A DNA stretch of 64,000 nt from Bacteroidota bacterium (lineage in GTDB: Bacteria > Bacteroidota > Bacteroidia > Cytophagales > Cyclobacteriaceae). The position numbers and the translations under genes were made by a program. Where the stretch lies: positions 124,001-188,000 of the forward strand of contig VGMW01000006.1 of the NCBI GenBank assembly GCA_016866235.1, written 5' to 3'. A model generated the notes under the pieces. It made no database searches and was not told the DNA's origin. It saw only the letters and a list, made by a program, of their open reading frames with translations. Positions 43,671 to 51,879 of this stretch are shown here, piece by piece. Position 1 is the stretch's first letter, and every line of letters starts with the position of its first letter.

Positions 43671-43744
43671 TGGAGCCAGTGGGAGTCGAACCCACGACCT
43701 CTACAATGCCATTGTAGCACTCTAGCCAGCTGAGCTATGACCCC
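43671..43744 (-). tRNA. tRNA-Ala (anticodon GGC)
   Basis: The minus strand gives a 74-base cloverleaf. The acceptor stem is GGGGTCA/TGGCTCC with discriminator A, the D-arm is AGCTCAGCTGGCTAGAGT, the anticodon stem is CTACA/TGTAG with loop ATGGCAT, and the T-arm is GTGGGTTCGACTCCCAC. Anticodon GGC decodes GCC and GCU. CCA is not encoded. Confidence 0.96.
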
Positions 43745-43803
43745 TAAGAGGACGCAAATATAGCTTTTTGTATAAAATCACCTTAAGCAGGGTTGCGCCC
43801 CAA

Positions 43804-44553
43804 TCAATTTGTTTCAAGTGCTTTCCTGACGGCTTTGATTTTTTCAGGATCACAAATAAAAACGCCTGAATCTGAAGGCAGTTGATCTAAAAGTGAAATT
43901 CTATGGTTGTGTCGCTCAGCATCTGAGTCTCTGTAGGTACGTGCAGAAAAATGAATTTCTGAAACACCTGTCTCCTCCACAATCTTTTTTACATTCCCGG
44001 CATGCACGCCAACACCCGCCATAATTACGATGTTTCCATCAGCCAATTTTACCAACCCACGAAGGGTTTCAATTCCATCCTCTGCGGTCGCCGCTCTACC
44101 CGAAGTTAAAATCCGACTGAAGCCAGCCTGAATACAATCATGGAGTGCTGCCTCTGCATGAGGAGTTAAATCAAAGGCACGGTGACAAGTTACCGGCATT
44201 GGACTGGCTACCTGAATGAGTTCCTTGCATCGGTCGGTATCCATAGATCCATCGCTTCTTAGAATTCCTAAAACCACGCCATCCATACCCAGTCTTTTAC
44301 AGGTCATGATATCTGCTTTCATGGCTTCAAACTCGTAGTCGGAGTAAACAAAATCCCCGCCCCTTGGACGAATCATTGCAAACACATCAATGTTGAGAAG
44401 TTTTCTTGCTCTTTCAAGCACGCCAAATGAAGGTGTGGTACCTCCCTCTGCAGGATTGTCACACAGTTCAATCCGATCCGCGCCAGCCAATTGAGCATTG
44501 AGTGCCGACTCAAGATTAAACACCGCATTTTCCAGAATAATGCTCTTGTTCAT
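43804..44553 (-). CDS. cutC: CutC family protein
   Basis: A 249-residue TIM-barrel protein of the CutC family. Family blocks are AGADRIELCDNPAEGGTTPS, FAMIRPRGGDFVYSD, MPVTCHRAFDLTPH and ILTSGRAATAEDGIETL. CutC was named for copper homeostasis in E. coli, but its biochemical activity is not established. It lies two bases after the glycosylasparaginase stop on the same strand, so the two are one transcript, which points to a link with glycan or glycopeptide breakdown rather than copper. ATG start. Confidence 0.9.
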   Translation of the reverse strand: MNKSIILENAVFNLESALNAQLAGADRIELCDNPAEGGTTPSFGVLERARKLLNIDVFAMIRPRGGDFVYSDYEFEAMKADIMTCKRLGMDGVVLGILRSDGSMDTDRCKELIQVASPMPVTCHRAFDLTPHAEAALHDCIQAGFSRILTSGRAATAEDGIETLRGLVKLADGNIVIMAGVGVHAGNVKKIVEETGVSEIHFSARTYRDSDAERHNHRISLLDQLPSDSGVFICDPEKIKAVRKALETN

Positions 44554-44555
44554 CC

Positions 44556-45524
44556 TTATCCTTTGTAGTGACTCCCTGAATCAAAAAGTCTGTTTCCATC
44601 ACCATTGTAAACAGCATAATTAAAACCGGGTTGCAAACAATAGGCACCAAAACTTCCATTCCGGTGAAGTGCTAAAAATCCAACCTGAATCTGTTTCGAC
44701 TTGTCTGGATTTTTTTTGACGATTCTGGTTACAGCCTCTTTGCAGGCATCTTCCGGGCTATAACCCTGCCGCATAAGTTCAACCACCAGATGACTTCCGG
44801 CAACACGGATAACTTCTTCACCAACACCGGTAGCCGTTGCAGCACCAACTTCGTTGTCCACAAAAAGTCCTGCACCGATGATGGGTGAGTCGCCGATGCG
44901 TCCACGCATTTTGTAGGCCATGCCTGAGGTGGTACAGCCGCCGGACAGATTTCCAGCTGCATCGAGCGCCAGAATACCTATTGTATCATGGTTTTCGATA
45001 TTCACAATCGGCTCATACTTTGATTTTTTAAGCCACTCCTTGTAAGCGGCCTCTGATTCTTTGGTGAGCAGCTTTTCTTTTTTAAAACCGTTTGCAATGG
45101 CGAATTGTTGTGCGCCCTCACCCGCTAGCATCACATGGGGTGTTTTCTCCATTACAAGCCTTGCAACCGAAATGGGATGTTTGATTCCTTCTAAAAAAAC
45201 AACTGAACCGCAGCCACCCTTTTCATCCATAATACAGGCATCCAGCGTAACAATTCCTTCCCTGTCCGGCGCACCGCCATAGCCTACAGTAGTGTTTTTT
45301 GGATCGGCCTCAGGTACTCTGGCACCCGCCTCAATAGCATCGAGCGCTCTTCCGCCCTTGTTCAGGATCTTCCACGCCTCAACATTTGCTTCTAGTCCGA
45401 AGTTCCAGGTGGAGATCACCACCGGTCCTGGCGCGGGCGCTGAAAAAGAAGTGTTGGTTACTGCTGCACCGGTGAGGGTGACAGCACCTACTTTACTCAG
45501 GAATTTACGACGTGATGTTTTCAT
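44556..45524 (-). CDS. N4-(beta-N-acetylglucosaminyl)-L-asparaginase, Tat-exported
   Basis: A 322-residue Ntn hydrolase that cleaves the GlcNAc-Asn bond of N-glycopeptides. A twin-arginine signal is clear (TSRRKFLSKVGAVTLTGAA). The autoproteolysis site is ENHDTIGILALD with nucleophile T181, followed by GCTTSGMAYKMRGRIGDSPI and the substrate-binding GAATATGVGEEVIR, as in bacterial glycosylasparaginases. Tat export suggests folding before transport to the periplasm. First gene of a transcript continuing into cutC; a -7 box lies 25 bases upstream. Confidence 0.9.
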   Translation of the reverse strand: MKTSRRKFLSKVGAVTLTGAAVTNTSFSAPAPGPVVISTWNFGLEANVEAWKILNKGGRALDAIEAGARVPEADPKNTTVGYGGAPDREGIVTLDACIMDEKGGCGSVVFLEGIKHPISVARLVMEKTPHVMLAGEGAQQFAIANGFKKEKLLTKESEAAYKEWLKKSKYEPIVNIENHDTIGILALDAAGNLSGGCTTSGMAYKMRGRIGDSPIIGAGLFVDNEVGAATATGVGEEVIRVAGSHLVVELMRQGYSPEDACKEAVTRIVKKNPDKSKQIQVGFLALHRNGSFGAYCLQPGFNYAVYNGDGNRLFDSGSHYKG

Positions 45525-45549
45525 TTTGTGTTGGCCGACGGAGGCTGTT

Positions 45550-45557
45550 CAAAGATA
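45550..45557 (-). promoter_or_regulatory. -7 box of the glycosylasparaginase-cutC transcript
   Basis: TATCTTTG on the minus strand, an exact TAnnTTTG match, 25 bases before the ATG at 45524. No TTG at the usual -33 spacing. Confidence 0.45.
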
Positions 45558-45595
45558 CTTTTTTGTTCCTCCGGCTCCCATGTCCTGACAGGCAT

Positions 45596-45626
45596 TTTGA
45601 GGTAATTTCCTGACCTGTTACCTTTC
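45596..45626 (+). promoter_or_regulatory. Bacteroidota promoter of the GH32-fructokinase operon
   Basis: TTTG (45596-45599), 19-base spacer, TACCTTTC (45619-45626; five of six fixed -7 positions). The ATG of the GH32 gene is 17 bases downstream. It is the best full -33/-7 pair in the window together with 16468-16498. Confidence 0.6.
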
Positions 45627-45643
45627 CGAACCCTTTACGCACC

Positions 45644-47146
45644 ATGACATCAAAATGCAATTCAGGATTTTTTATTTTTCCACTCTTGGTGGCCGTGCTT
45701 TCATCCTGTGGTCCTGAGTTTGAAAAGCGCAGAAGTTACCTGTTCAAGGAGCCGCTTCGTAATCAATATCATTTTTCTCCGGTTTCCGGTTGGATGAACG
45801 ATCCCAACGGACTGGTGTTTCATGAAGGGGTTTATCATCTTTTTTATCAACACTATCCCGACGATAAGGTATGGGGACCGATGCATTGGGGACATGCTAT
45901 ATCCACCGATTTGTTGAATTGGGAGCATAAGCCAATTGCGCTTTACCCTGATTCATTAGGCTTTATTTTTAGTGGAAGTGCTGTAGTAGACAACAACAAT
46001 GCCTCCGGTTTTGGCGCGGCGGGTCAATCGCCTCTGGTTGCAATGTTTACCTACCACAATCCTATAGGGGAGCAGGCAGGAAAAAATGATTTCCAATCCC
46101 AGGCCATTGCGTATAGTTTGGATTCAGGAAAATCGTGGAGTAAGTACATCAGCAATCCTGTCATAAAAAATCCTGGAATCCGTGACTTCCGCGATCCAAA
46201 AATATTCCGTTGGGAAAGTGAAAATGTTTGGTTGATGGCCCTTGCGGTTAAAGACCATGTCGAATTTTTTAAATCCAATGACCTTAAGGGGTGGGAGAAG
46301 CTTTCTGAATTTGGAAAGGATCTTGGTGCCCACGGAGGCGTTTGGGAATGCCCTGATCTTTTTACGCTTAGCGACGAAAGTGGCAACACCAAGTGGGTGC
46401 TACTGGTCAGCATCAATCCCGGTGGGCCACAAGGTGGATCGGCTACTCAATATTTTGTTGGGGATTTCGACGGCATGCGATTTGTGCCGCAGGATACGGT
46501 TACCCGCTGGATTGATTTTGGTGCCGACAATTATGCCGGTGTGACCTGGTCTGGAGTTTCTGAAAGTGATGGACGGAAATTGTTTATTGGCTGGATGAGC
46601 AATTGGCAGTACGCCAATGCCGTGCCAGAGCAGGGTTGGAGGAGTTCGCTTACCATTCCGAGGGAGATCAGGCTTGTCAAGCGTGATGAAGCTTTTGTTT
46701 TGAAATTCAGTCCGGTAAGTGAGTTGAGCCAGTTGTTTGGACAGCCACAGACAATATCCGGCGCCAGTAATCTGTCGGTGCCTGGTAATTTGATAGAGGT
46801 TAATGGACTTGAAGGAAAAGAAATAAAGGTCATTTTTAGCAATAAGAAAAAGGAGCAATTGATTGTTTCGGTTGGAGGAGGTAAGGTTTCTATCGATCGA
46901 ACCAATTCAGGAACGGTAGGCTTCAATGAAAAGTTTCCTGCGGTTCATTCCGGACCATTGGATGGACTGGTGGTAAACAATTTGAAAATTTTTCTGGATG
47001 CTGCGTCGGTGGAAGTTTTCGTGAATGATGGTGATTTGGTGATGACCGACGTGTTCTTTCCAACAAAACCGATGACTAAGGTTGAAGTTTTCGCAACTTA
47101 CGCCGGTACAAGTCTCCGTTCAATTTCATCGGTTTGGATAAAATAG
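45644..47146 (+). CDS. GH32 fructan hydrolase lipoprotein (levanase/inulinase type)
   Basis: A 500-residue lipoprotein (lipobox LSSC, C22) of glycoside hydrolase family 32. The catalytic set is present: nucleophile D53 in SGWMNDPNGLV, transition-state stabiliser D184 in FRDPKIF and acid/base E235 in WECPDLF. A C-terminal beta-sandwich follows. Such enzymes release fructose from levan, inulin or sucrose; exo-action is likely from the layout, but linkage specificity cannot be read. A fructokinase gene starts six bases after the stop, giving a compact fructan operon. No SusC/SusD pair or fructose permease is in the window. Confidence 0.93.
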   Translation: MTSKCNSGFFIFPLLVAVLSSCGPEFEKRRSYLFKEPLRNQYHFSPVSGWMNDPNGLVFHEGVYHLFYQHYPDDKVWGPMHWGHAISTDLLNWEHKPIALYPDSLGFIFSGSAVVDNNNASGFGAAGQSPLVAMFTYHNPIGEQAGKNDFQSQAIAYSLDSGKSWSKYISNPVIKNPGIRDFRDPKIFRWESENVWLMALAVKDHVEFFKSNDLKGWEKLSEFGKDLGAHGGVWECPDLFTLSDESGNTKWVLLVSINPGGPQGGSATQYFVGDFDGMRFVPQDTVTRWIDFGADNYAGVTWSGVSESDGRKLFIGWMSNWQYANAVPEQGWRSSLTIPREIRLVKRDEAFVLKFSPVSELSQLFGQPQTISGASNLSVPGNLIEVNGLEGKEIKVIFSNKKKEQLIVSVGGGKVSIDRTNSGTVGFNEKFPAVHSGPLDGLVVNNLKIFLDAASVEVFVNDGDLVMTDVFFPTKPMTKVEVFATYAGTSLRSISSVWIK

Positions 47147-47152
47147 TGATTT

Positions 47153-48031
47153 ATGAAAGCGCTTTCGTTTGGAGAAATTTTATGGGATATCATTGAAGGA
47201 AAAGCACACCTAGGGGGTGCACCACTGAATTTTGCGGCGCATGTCGTAAAGTGCGGTGGTGAGGCAGCGATCGTTTCGGCTGTTGGCAACGATAACCTTG
47301 GTACTGATGCCCTGTCGCAAGTTGAATCATTACAGGTTGGTACTTCCATGGTTTGTCAACTTGAACCGTATAAGACTGGAACTGTAGATGTTTTTTTGGA
47401 GAATGGACAGCCAGATTACACCATTCATGAAAAAGTGGCTTTTGATCACATACCATTGCCTGAATCTGCGAGATTGTTGGGGGGAGATTTTGATGTTTTT
47501 TATTTCGGTACACTTGCTCAACGGGGTGAGGTTAGCCGAGCCGCTCTTAGGCAATTGGTTCGCACGCTTTCCTTTCGTCATATTTTTTATGATATCAATC
47601 TTCGGAAGCAATTTTATACTAAGGAGATAATTTCCTGGTCACTTCAACAAGCCTCGATATTTAAAGTCAACGAGCATGAGGCTGAGGTATTGTCAATGAT
47701 GTACTTCGATAAGATCCTTTCTCCCACGGAGTTTTCGGCAAAAATTTCCTCAAAGTTTGAAGTAGAAACCATTGTCATCACAGCGGCCGAAAAAGGATGT
47801 TATGTTTATCATGAAGGTGAATTCTTTGAAGTCCCTGGTGTTTCAGTTCAGGTAGTAGATGCTATTGGTGCAGGTGATTCCTTCAGTGCAGCATTTTTGA
47901 CACGTTATCTGTTAACGGGCAATGTGCTGGAGGCTGCTCGTGTCGCCAATAGGGTTGGTGCATTTGTTGCATCGAGCAGGGGAGCCATCCCTGAATATCC
48001 CTTTGAATTGGAGTCAATTTTAAAGTCCTAG
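47153..48031 (+). CDS. PfkB-family carbohydrate kinase (probable fructokinase)
   Basis: A 292-residue ribokinase-fold sugar kinase. N-terminal blocks FGEILWDIIEGKAHLGGAPL and NFAAHVVKCGGEAAIVSAVG and the C-terminal DAIGAGDSFSAAFLTRYLL (anion hole and catalytic aspartate) are as in bacterial fructokinases. It phosphorylates an intracellular sugar with ATP; its position six bases behind a fructan hydrolase makes fructose the likely substrate. ATG start. The next gene is convergent. Confidence 0.88.
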   Translation: MKALSFGEILWDIIEGKAHLGGAPLNFAAHVVKCGGEAAIVSAVGNDNLGTDALSQVESLQVGTSMVCQLEPYKTGTVDVFLENGQPDYTIHEKVAFDHIPLPESARLLGGDFDVFYFGTLAQRGEVSRAALRQLVRTLSFRHIFYDINLRKQFYTKEIISWSLQQASIFKVNEHEAEVLSMMYFDKILSPTEFSAKISSKFEVETIVITAAEKGCYVYHEGEFFEVPGVSVQVVDAIGAGDSFSAAFLTRYLLTGNVLEAARVANRVGAFVASSRGAIPEYPFELESILKS

Positions 48032-48150
48032 CACGGATTTAAAAGTCCTGGCTAGAAAATCTGCCGCTCTTGTGGTGGGTAAATATATGTGTAGGTGAGA
48101 TTACTTGACTGGCGTTATCTTGGAAGTACACCAGAGTTAATTGATAAAAT

Positions 48151-49164
48151 TTAGCCTCTGGTAAAAAGTGTATAGTCTTTTGAAAGATCAATTTTATAGG
48201 CACTACCATTTTCATAAATGATTACGATGGCATCACATTCCCCATTACCGTAATCGATTTCAAATTTTCCAGATTTTCCGTTTTTATCGTACTCTATTAT
48301 TTCCTTTCCTGAAACATAGTTAGGCCACCACATGCTAGCTTCCGCTTTGGCAATGGTAACTGGACCATAGCAACTGTAATCCGATACCAAAGGTTTGACT
48401 ACTGTAGACTTGTAGAATTCCTTTAGGGTCTGGTATTCGTAGATGTTGGTCAGGGTAATAGACTTTTTTTCGTCGTAGGACGAAGTGCCGATAGACTTGT
48501 AACGATATTCAATGCCGTTGTAGGTATAGTCTGAGGTATCGGAATAGGCATATTTTCCTGAAAAAGTCTGCCTGGCGGTATCGTATTTTGATTCACCATT
48601 ATAGGTTGAGCGTCCGTTGGTCTTCCAGCGGATGGTATCACCCTCATAATAGTATTCACCACCGTAGCCATCGCTTCGATTCTTTGAAAAATAAGATGTT
48701 TTGATTTCGCTCCCCGATCTTGATTCGGTGTACTTCCAGGTGTAGACGAATTTTCCACACATCAGATAAGTATAATCTCCGTAACCCTCTTTGCAACCTG
48801 TTCCGTAATCTGTGGAATAGGTGGTGCTTCCATCGGGATTATCGGATTGGGTGATTTTGGCGCAGGTTGACCAAGGTATTGGACTGGACACCAGGGTTGA
48901 GTCTTCTAATTTACCGAAGGTCAGCACTCCTGAGCCACCGATAGATTCAATGGTAGACTGAAAGGACTTATTAATGGCAGATGTTCCTGCCGCCCCCATC
49001 GATTTCGCTGCTCCATTACGCATACTAAAGAAACTTTTAGCTTCCTCACTTAAGTCCTCCGGGTTTCCAAAGGGCACCGAATCGGCATCGGAGCATGAAA
49101 CCAATAAGGTTGAGAAAAGAAGGGCTGTAATTGCCGCTGATGGAATGAGCTTAATTTTAATCAT
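48151..49164 (-). CDS. Tyr/Ser-rich lipoprotein of unknown function, 337 aa
   Basis: A 337-residue lipoprotein. From ATG 49164 (MIKIKLIPSAAITALLFSTL, then LVSC, C24) the signal is canonical; an upstream in-frame start at 49254 would add 30 unsuitable residues. The mature protein is rich in Tyr, Ser, Thr and Gly with alternating strands such as YGGEYYYEGDTIRWKTNG and GKYAYSDTSDYTYNGIEY, so an elongated beta structure is likely. A cysteine set (STCAKITQ, GTGCKEGYG, YLMCGKF) could form disulfides. I do not recognise the family. A perfect -7 box ends seven bases before the ATG. Confidence 0.75.
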   Translation of the reverse strand: MIKIKLIPSAAITALLFSTLLVSCSDADSVPFGNPEDLSEEAKSFFSMRNGAAKSMGAAGTSAINKSFQSTIESIGGSGVLTFGKLEDSTLVSSPIPWSTCAKITQSDNPDGSTTYSTDYGTGCKEGYGDYTYLMCGKFVYTWKYTESRSGSEIKTSYFSKNRSDGYGGEYYYEGDTIRWKTNGRSTYNGESKYDTARQTFSGKYAYSDTSDYTYNGIEYRYKSIGTSSYDEKKSITLTNIYEYQTLKEFYKSTVVKPLVSDYSCYGPVTIAKAEASMWWPNYVSGKEIIEYDKNGKSGKFEIDYGNGECDAIVIIYENGSAYKIDLSKDYTLFTRG

Positions 49165-49171
49165 ACCTGTG

Positions 49172-49179
49172 CAAAGGTA
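49172..49179 (-). promoter_or_regulatory. -7 box of the Tyr-rich lipoprotein gene
   Basis: TACCTTTG on the minus strand, exact TAnnTTTG, with seven bases to the ATG at 49164, again implying an almost leaderless transcript. It also supports 49164 as the start. Confidence 0.5.
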
Positions 49180-49344
49180 ATGTGGGACAAATCGGAATAG
49201 GAAACGGTTATTCCTGCGATTTGTTGCGTTTTTTGTCCAACGAAATTGAGGCATCAGTTAAATTTTAATTGGGTTGGTATTAAAGCCGGTTTTCAATGTC
49301 TGCTCAATGGGCTATATTTAAAGACACCATTATTCAGAAAACCT

Positions 49345-50688
49345 ATGAACCAGAACCTTCACCATTCCAGAAGAAAATTTGTTAAACAAACTGCGCTTGC
49401 TGCAGGGACCGTCATAACCATGCCCGCGATGGCTGGTATGTTTAACGTGTCTGTTGATGACGCTATAAAGATTGCGTTGGTCGGATGTGGTGGCAGGGGA
49501 ACCGGTGCAGCCATGCAAGCTTTGCTTACCACACAAAATGTGAAACTTGTTGCGATGGCGGATGCCTTCAGGGATCGTCTGGATGATTGTTACAAAAATC
49601 TTATGCAGGACGACCTTTCGGATTGGTCGGGGAAAGGTGGAAATATAAAGGCGAGGGTCCAGGTTCCTGAGGCCAATAAATTTACCGGATTTGATGGCTA
49701 TAAAAATGCCATCGCTCTGGCTGACGTGGTAATTCTGACGACCCCTCCGGGCTTTCGTCCAATTCATTTTGAGGAAGCAGTGAGACAAGGCAAGCATGTA
49801 TTCATGGAAAAGCCGGTGGCCACCGATCCTGCAGGCATAAAAAAAGTTCTGGATGCCGCCGAAGTTGCCAAAAAGAAAAAGTTAAATGTTGTGGTTGGAC
49901 TTCAGCGCCACTATCAAAACTCTTATCGTGAACTGTATGCTAAGTATAAAGAAGGCCTGATCGGTGATTTTGTTTCTGCCCAGGCATGGTGGAACAATGA
50001 AGGTGTTTGGGTGAACCCAAGAACATCCGGACAAACTGAAATGGAATACCAAATGCGAAACTGGTATTACTTCAACTGGCTCTGTGGAGACCACATCACC
50101 GAACAGCACATTCATAATATCGATGTAATTAACTGGTTTAAGGGTGAGTATCCTGTTAAAGCCCAGGGTATGGGTGGGCGAGAGGTTCGCAAGGGAAAAG
50201 AATACGGTGAAATCTTCGATCACCATTATGTGGAATTCCATTACGCTGATGGTTCCATTCTGAACAGCCAATGCCGGCACATCAAAGGAACCATGAGTAA
50301 GGTAGATGAGTTCATACAAGGAACGAAAGGATCAATTGCATTTGGGGCTGCACGCATGACCGATCGAAGCGGAAAGACCATCCATCAATTCGATAAGTCA
50401 AAGGAGAACAATCCTTATCAGACTGAACATGATGAGCTTTTTGAGGCCATTGCCAAGGGCTCATTCAAGTTTACCGATGCTGAAAATGGCGCTAAGAGTA
50501 CCATGACATCTATTTTAGGGCGGATGGCAACTTATTCTGGTGAAATGATTGAGTGGGAAAAGGCCATCAACAGTGGCATCAACATTATGCCTAGTGTTTT
50601 TGATTGGAATGCTATGCCGCCAGTTCTTCCGGATGGAAATGGTTTTTATCCTGTCGCTATACCTGGAGTTACCAAATATTTTGCCTGA
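49345..50688 (+). CDS. Tat-exported Gfo/Idh/MocA family oxidoreductase
   Basis: A 447-residue NAD(P)-dependent sugar-type oxidoreductase. The ATG at 49345 gives a twin-arginine signal (HHSRRKFVKQTALAAG, then AMAG); an upstream frame from 49246 would bury it. The Rossmann motif is KIALVGCGGRGTGAAM, the catalytic lysine block is FMEKPVATDPAG, and GDHITEQHIHNIDVINWF holds the acid-base histidines. Exported members with tightly bound NAD(H) can act on sugars or 3-keto-glycosides in the periplasm; the substrate here is unknown. The stop overlaps the next ATG (TGATG), linking it to an SMP-30-like lipoprotein. Confidence 0.9.
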   Translation: MNQNLHHSRRKFVKQTALAAGTVITMPAMAGMFNVSVDDAIKIALVGCGGRGTGAAMQALLTTQNVKLVAMADAFRDRLDDCYKNLMQDDLSDWSGKGGNIKARVQVPEANKFTGFDGYKNAIALADVVILTTPPGFRPIHFEEAVRQGKHVFMEKPVATDPAGIKKVLDAAEVAKKKKLNVVVGLQRHYQNSYRELYAKYKEGLIGDFVSAQAWWNNEGVWVNPRTSGQTEMEYQMRNWYYFNWLCGDHITEQHIHNIDVINWFKGEYPVKAQGMGGREVRKGKEYGEIFDHHYVEFHYADGSILNSQCRHIKGTMSKVDEFIQGTKGSIAFGAARMTDRSGKTIHQFDKSKENNPYQTEHDELFEAIAKGSFKFTDAENGAKSTMTSILGRMATYSGEMIEWEKAINSGINIMPSVFDWNAMPPVLPDGNGFYPVAIPGVTKYFA

Positions 50689-51683
50689 TGCGGATTGCTT
50701 CTTTTTTACCGGCAACCATTGGTTTGCTTGTGCTGGCAGCGTGTCAGAGGCCTGAGGTTCGTACACTGGGTTATGTTGAACGATTTGATCCGGCGCTGGA
50801 TGAAATTATCTCCTCGGAAACCTTACCAGAAATCCTGGGTGAGGGCTACGAGTGGTCGGAGGGACCGTTGTGGGTAGAAGAACATAAAATGTTACTGTTT
50901 TCAGATATCCCCAACAATGCAATAATGAAGTGGACAGAGGAGAAGGGTGTAGAGCTTTATTTGAAACCATCTGGATTTACAGGAAGTGATTTCAAGGGCA
51001 AGGAGCCAGGTTCCAACGGATTGTTGTTGAATGCTGATGGGCAGTTGGTACTTTGTCAGCATGGTGATAGACGTATGGCTGTGATGGAATCATCCTTGAC
51101 CGATCCGAAACCTGATTTTCGTACGCTGGTGGATCGCTGGGAGGGTAAGCGAATCAATAGCCCGAACGATGCGGTGTTCGACAGGGAAGGAAATTTATAT
51201 TTCACCGATCCGCCTTATGGATTGCCTGGCAATGTCAATGATCCGGAAAAAGAGACACCATTTCAGGGTGTTTACAAGTTGAAGACGGATGGTACGTTAA
51301 TCTTGTTAACAGATACCATCCCTAGGCCAAACGGAATTGGACTCAGTCCGGATCAGCGTACGCTGTATGTTGCCAATTCAGAAGGAAAGGATGCACATTG
51401 GAGTGCTTATACCATTGCAGGCGACTCCTTAACGGAAGCACGAATCTTTTTCAGTACACCTTGGAAGGAAGGATTGAAGGGTGCGCCCGACGGACTGAAG
51501 GTTGATTCCAGGGGAAATATTTTTGCCACTGGACCTGGAGGTGTATGGATTTTAAATGCACAGGGTAAACCCCTGGGCAGGGTATTTATTCCGGAGGCGA
51601 CAGCAAATTGTGCTTTATCGGCCGATGGAAAATATCTTTTCACCACTTCTGATAGGTATCTGTTGCGGGTTCGACTGATGTGA
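50688..51683 (+). CDS. SMP-30/gluconolactonase-like lipoprotein
   Basis: A 331-residue lipoprotein (MRIASFLPATIGLLVLAAC, C19) with a six-blade propeller of the SMP-30 lactonase type. Metal-site blocks are SEGPLWVEEHKMLLFSDI, INSPNDAVFDREGNLYFTDP, IPRPNGIGLSPDQRTLYVAN and APDGLKVDSRGNIFATGPGG. Such enzymes hydrolyse sugar lactones, the direct product of a sugar dehydrogenase, so coupling by TGATG to the Gfo/Idh oxidoreductase makes a sensible two-step periplasmic pathway. The upstream frame from 50604 is not used because the lipoprotein signal starts at the ATG at 50688. Confidence 0.9.
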   Translation: MRIASFLPATIGLLVLAACQRPEVRTLGYVERFDPALDEIISSETLPEILGEGYEWSEGPLWVEEHKMLLFSDIPNNAIMKWTEEKGVELYLKPSGFTGSDFKGKEPGSNGLLLNADGQLVLCQHGDRRMAVMESSLTDPKPDFRTLVDRWEGKRINSPNDAVFDREGNLYFTDPPYGLPGNVNDPEKETPFQGVYKLKTDGTLILLTDTIPRPNGIGLSPDQRTLYVANSEGKDAHWSAYTIAGDSLTEARIFFSTPWKEGLKGAPDGLKVDSRGNIFATGPGGVWILNAQGKPLGRVFIPEATANCALSADGKYLFTTSDRYLLRVRLM

Positions 51684-51786
51684 TTTTTTTAATTGAGTAG
51701 TTCGCGTCCCCAATCAATTTTCAAGTTTTAATGGCTTAAGGAATACCGACCTCTACCAATAGGATCCATTCAGGGCTTAAAAAAAT

Positions 51787-51836
51787 TGCACATTCGGATG
51801 TGCAAAAAATATTAAAAATGCACATTCGGATGTGCA
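51787..51836 (-). terminator. Tandem identical 18-base palindromic hairpins
   Basis: TGCACATTCGGATGTGCA occurs twice (51787-51804 and 51819-51836), each with TGCACAT/ATGTGCA arms and a four-base loop, separated by 14 A/T bases. On the minus strand each hairpin is followed by a T-rich run, and both lie downstream of the helicase stop (51880), so tandem intrinsic terminators are the simplest reading. An operator is less likely because no gene starts nearby. Confidence 0.55.
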
Positions 51837-51879
51837 GAGTTGATCGAAATTGAGTTTCGAAACCAGCTAATTAACCATC

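Noticed and set aside
51787-51836. Paired palindromes as a CRISPR array
   Set aside because: Only two units, 14-base A/T spacers and no cas genes. Tandem hairpin terminators fit better.
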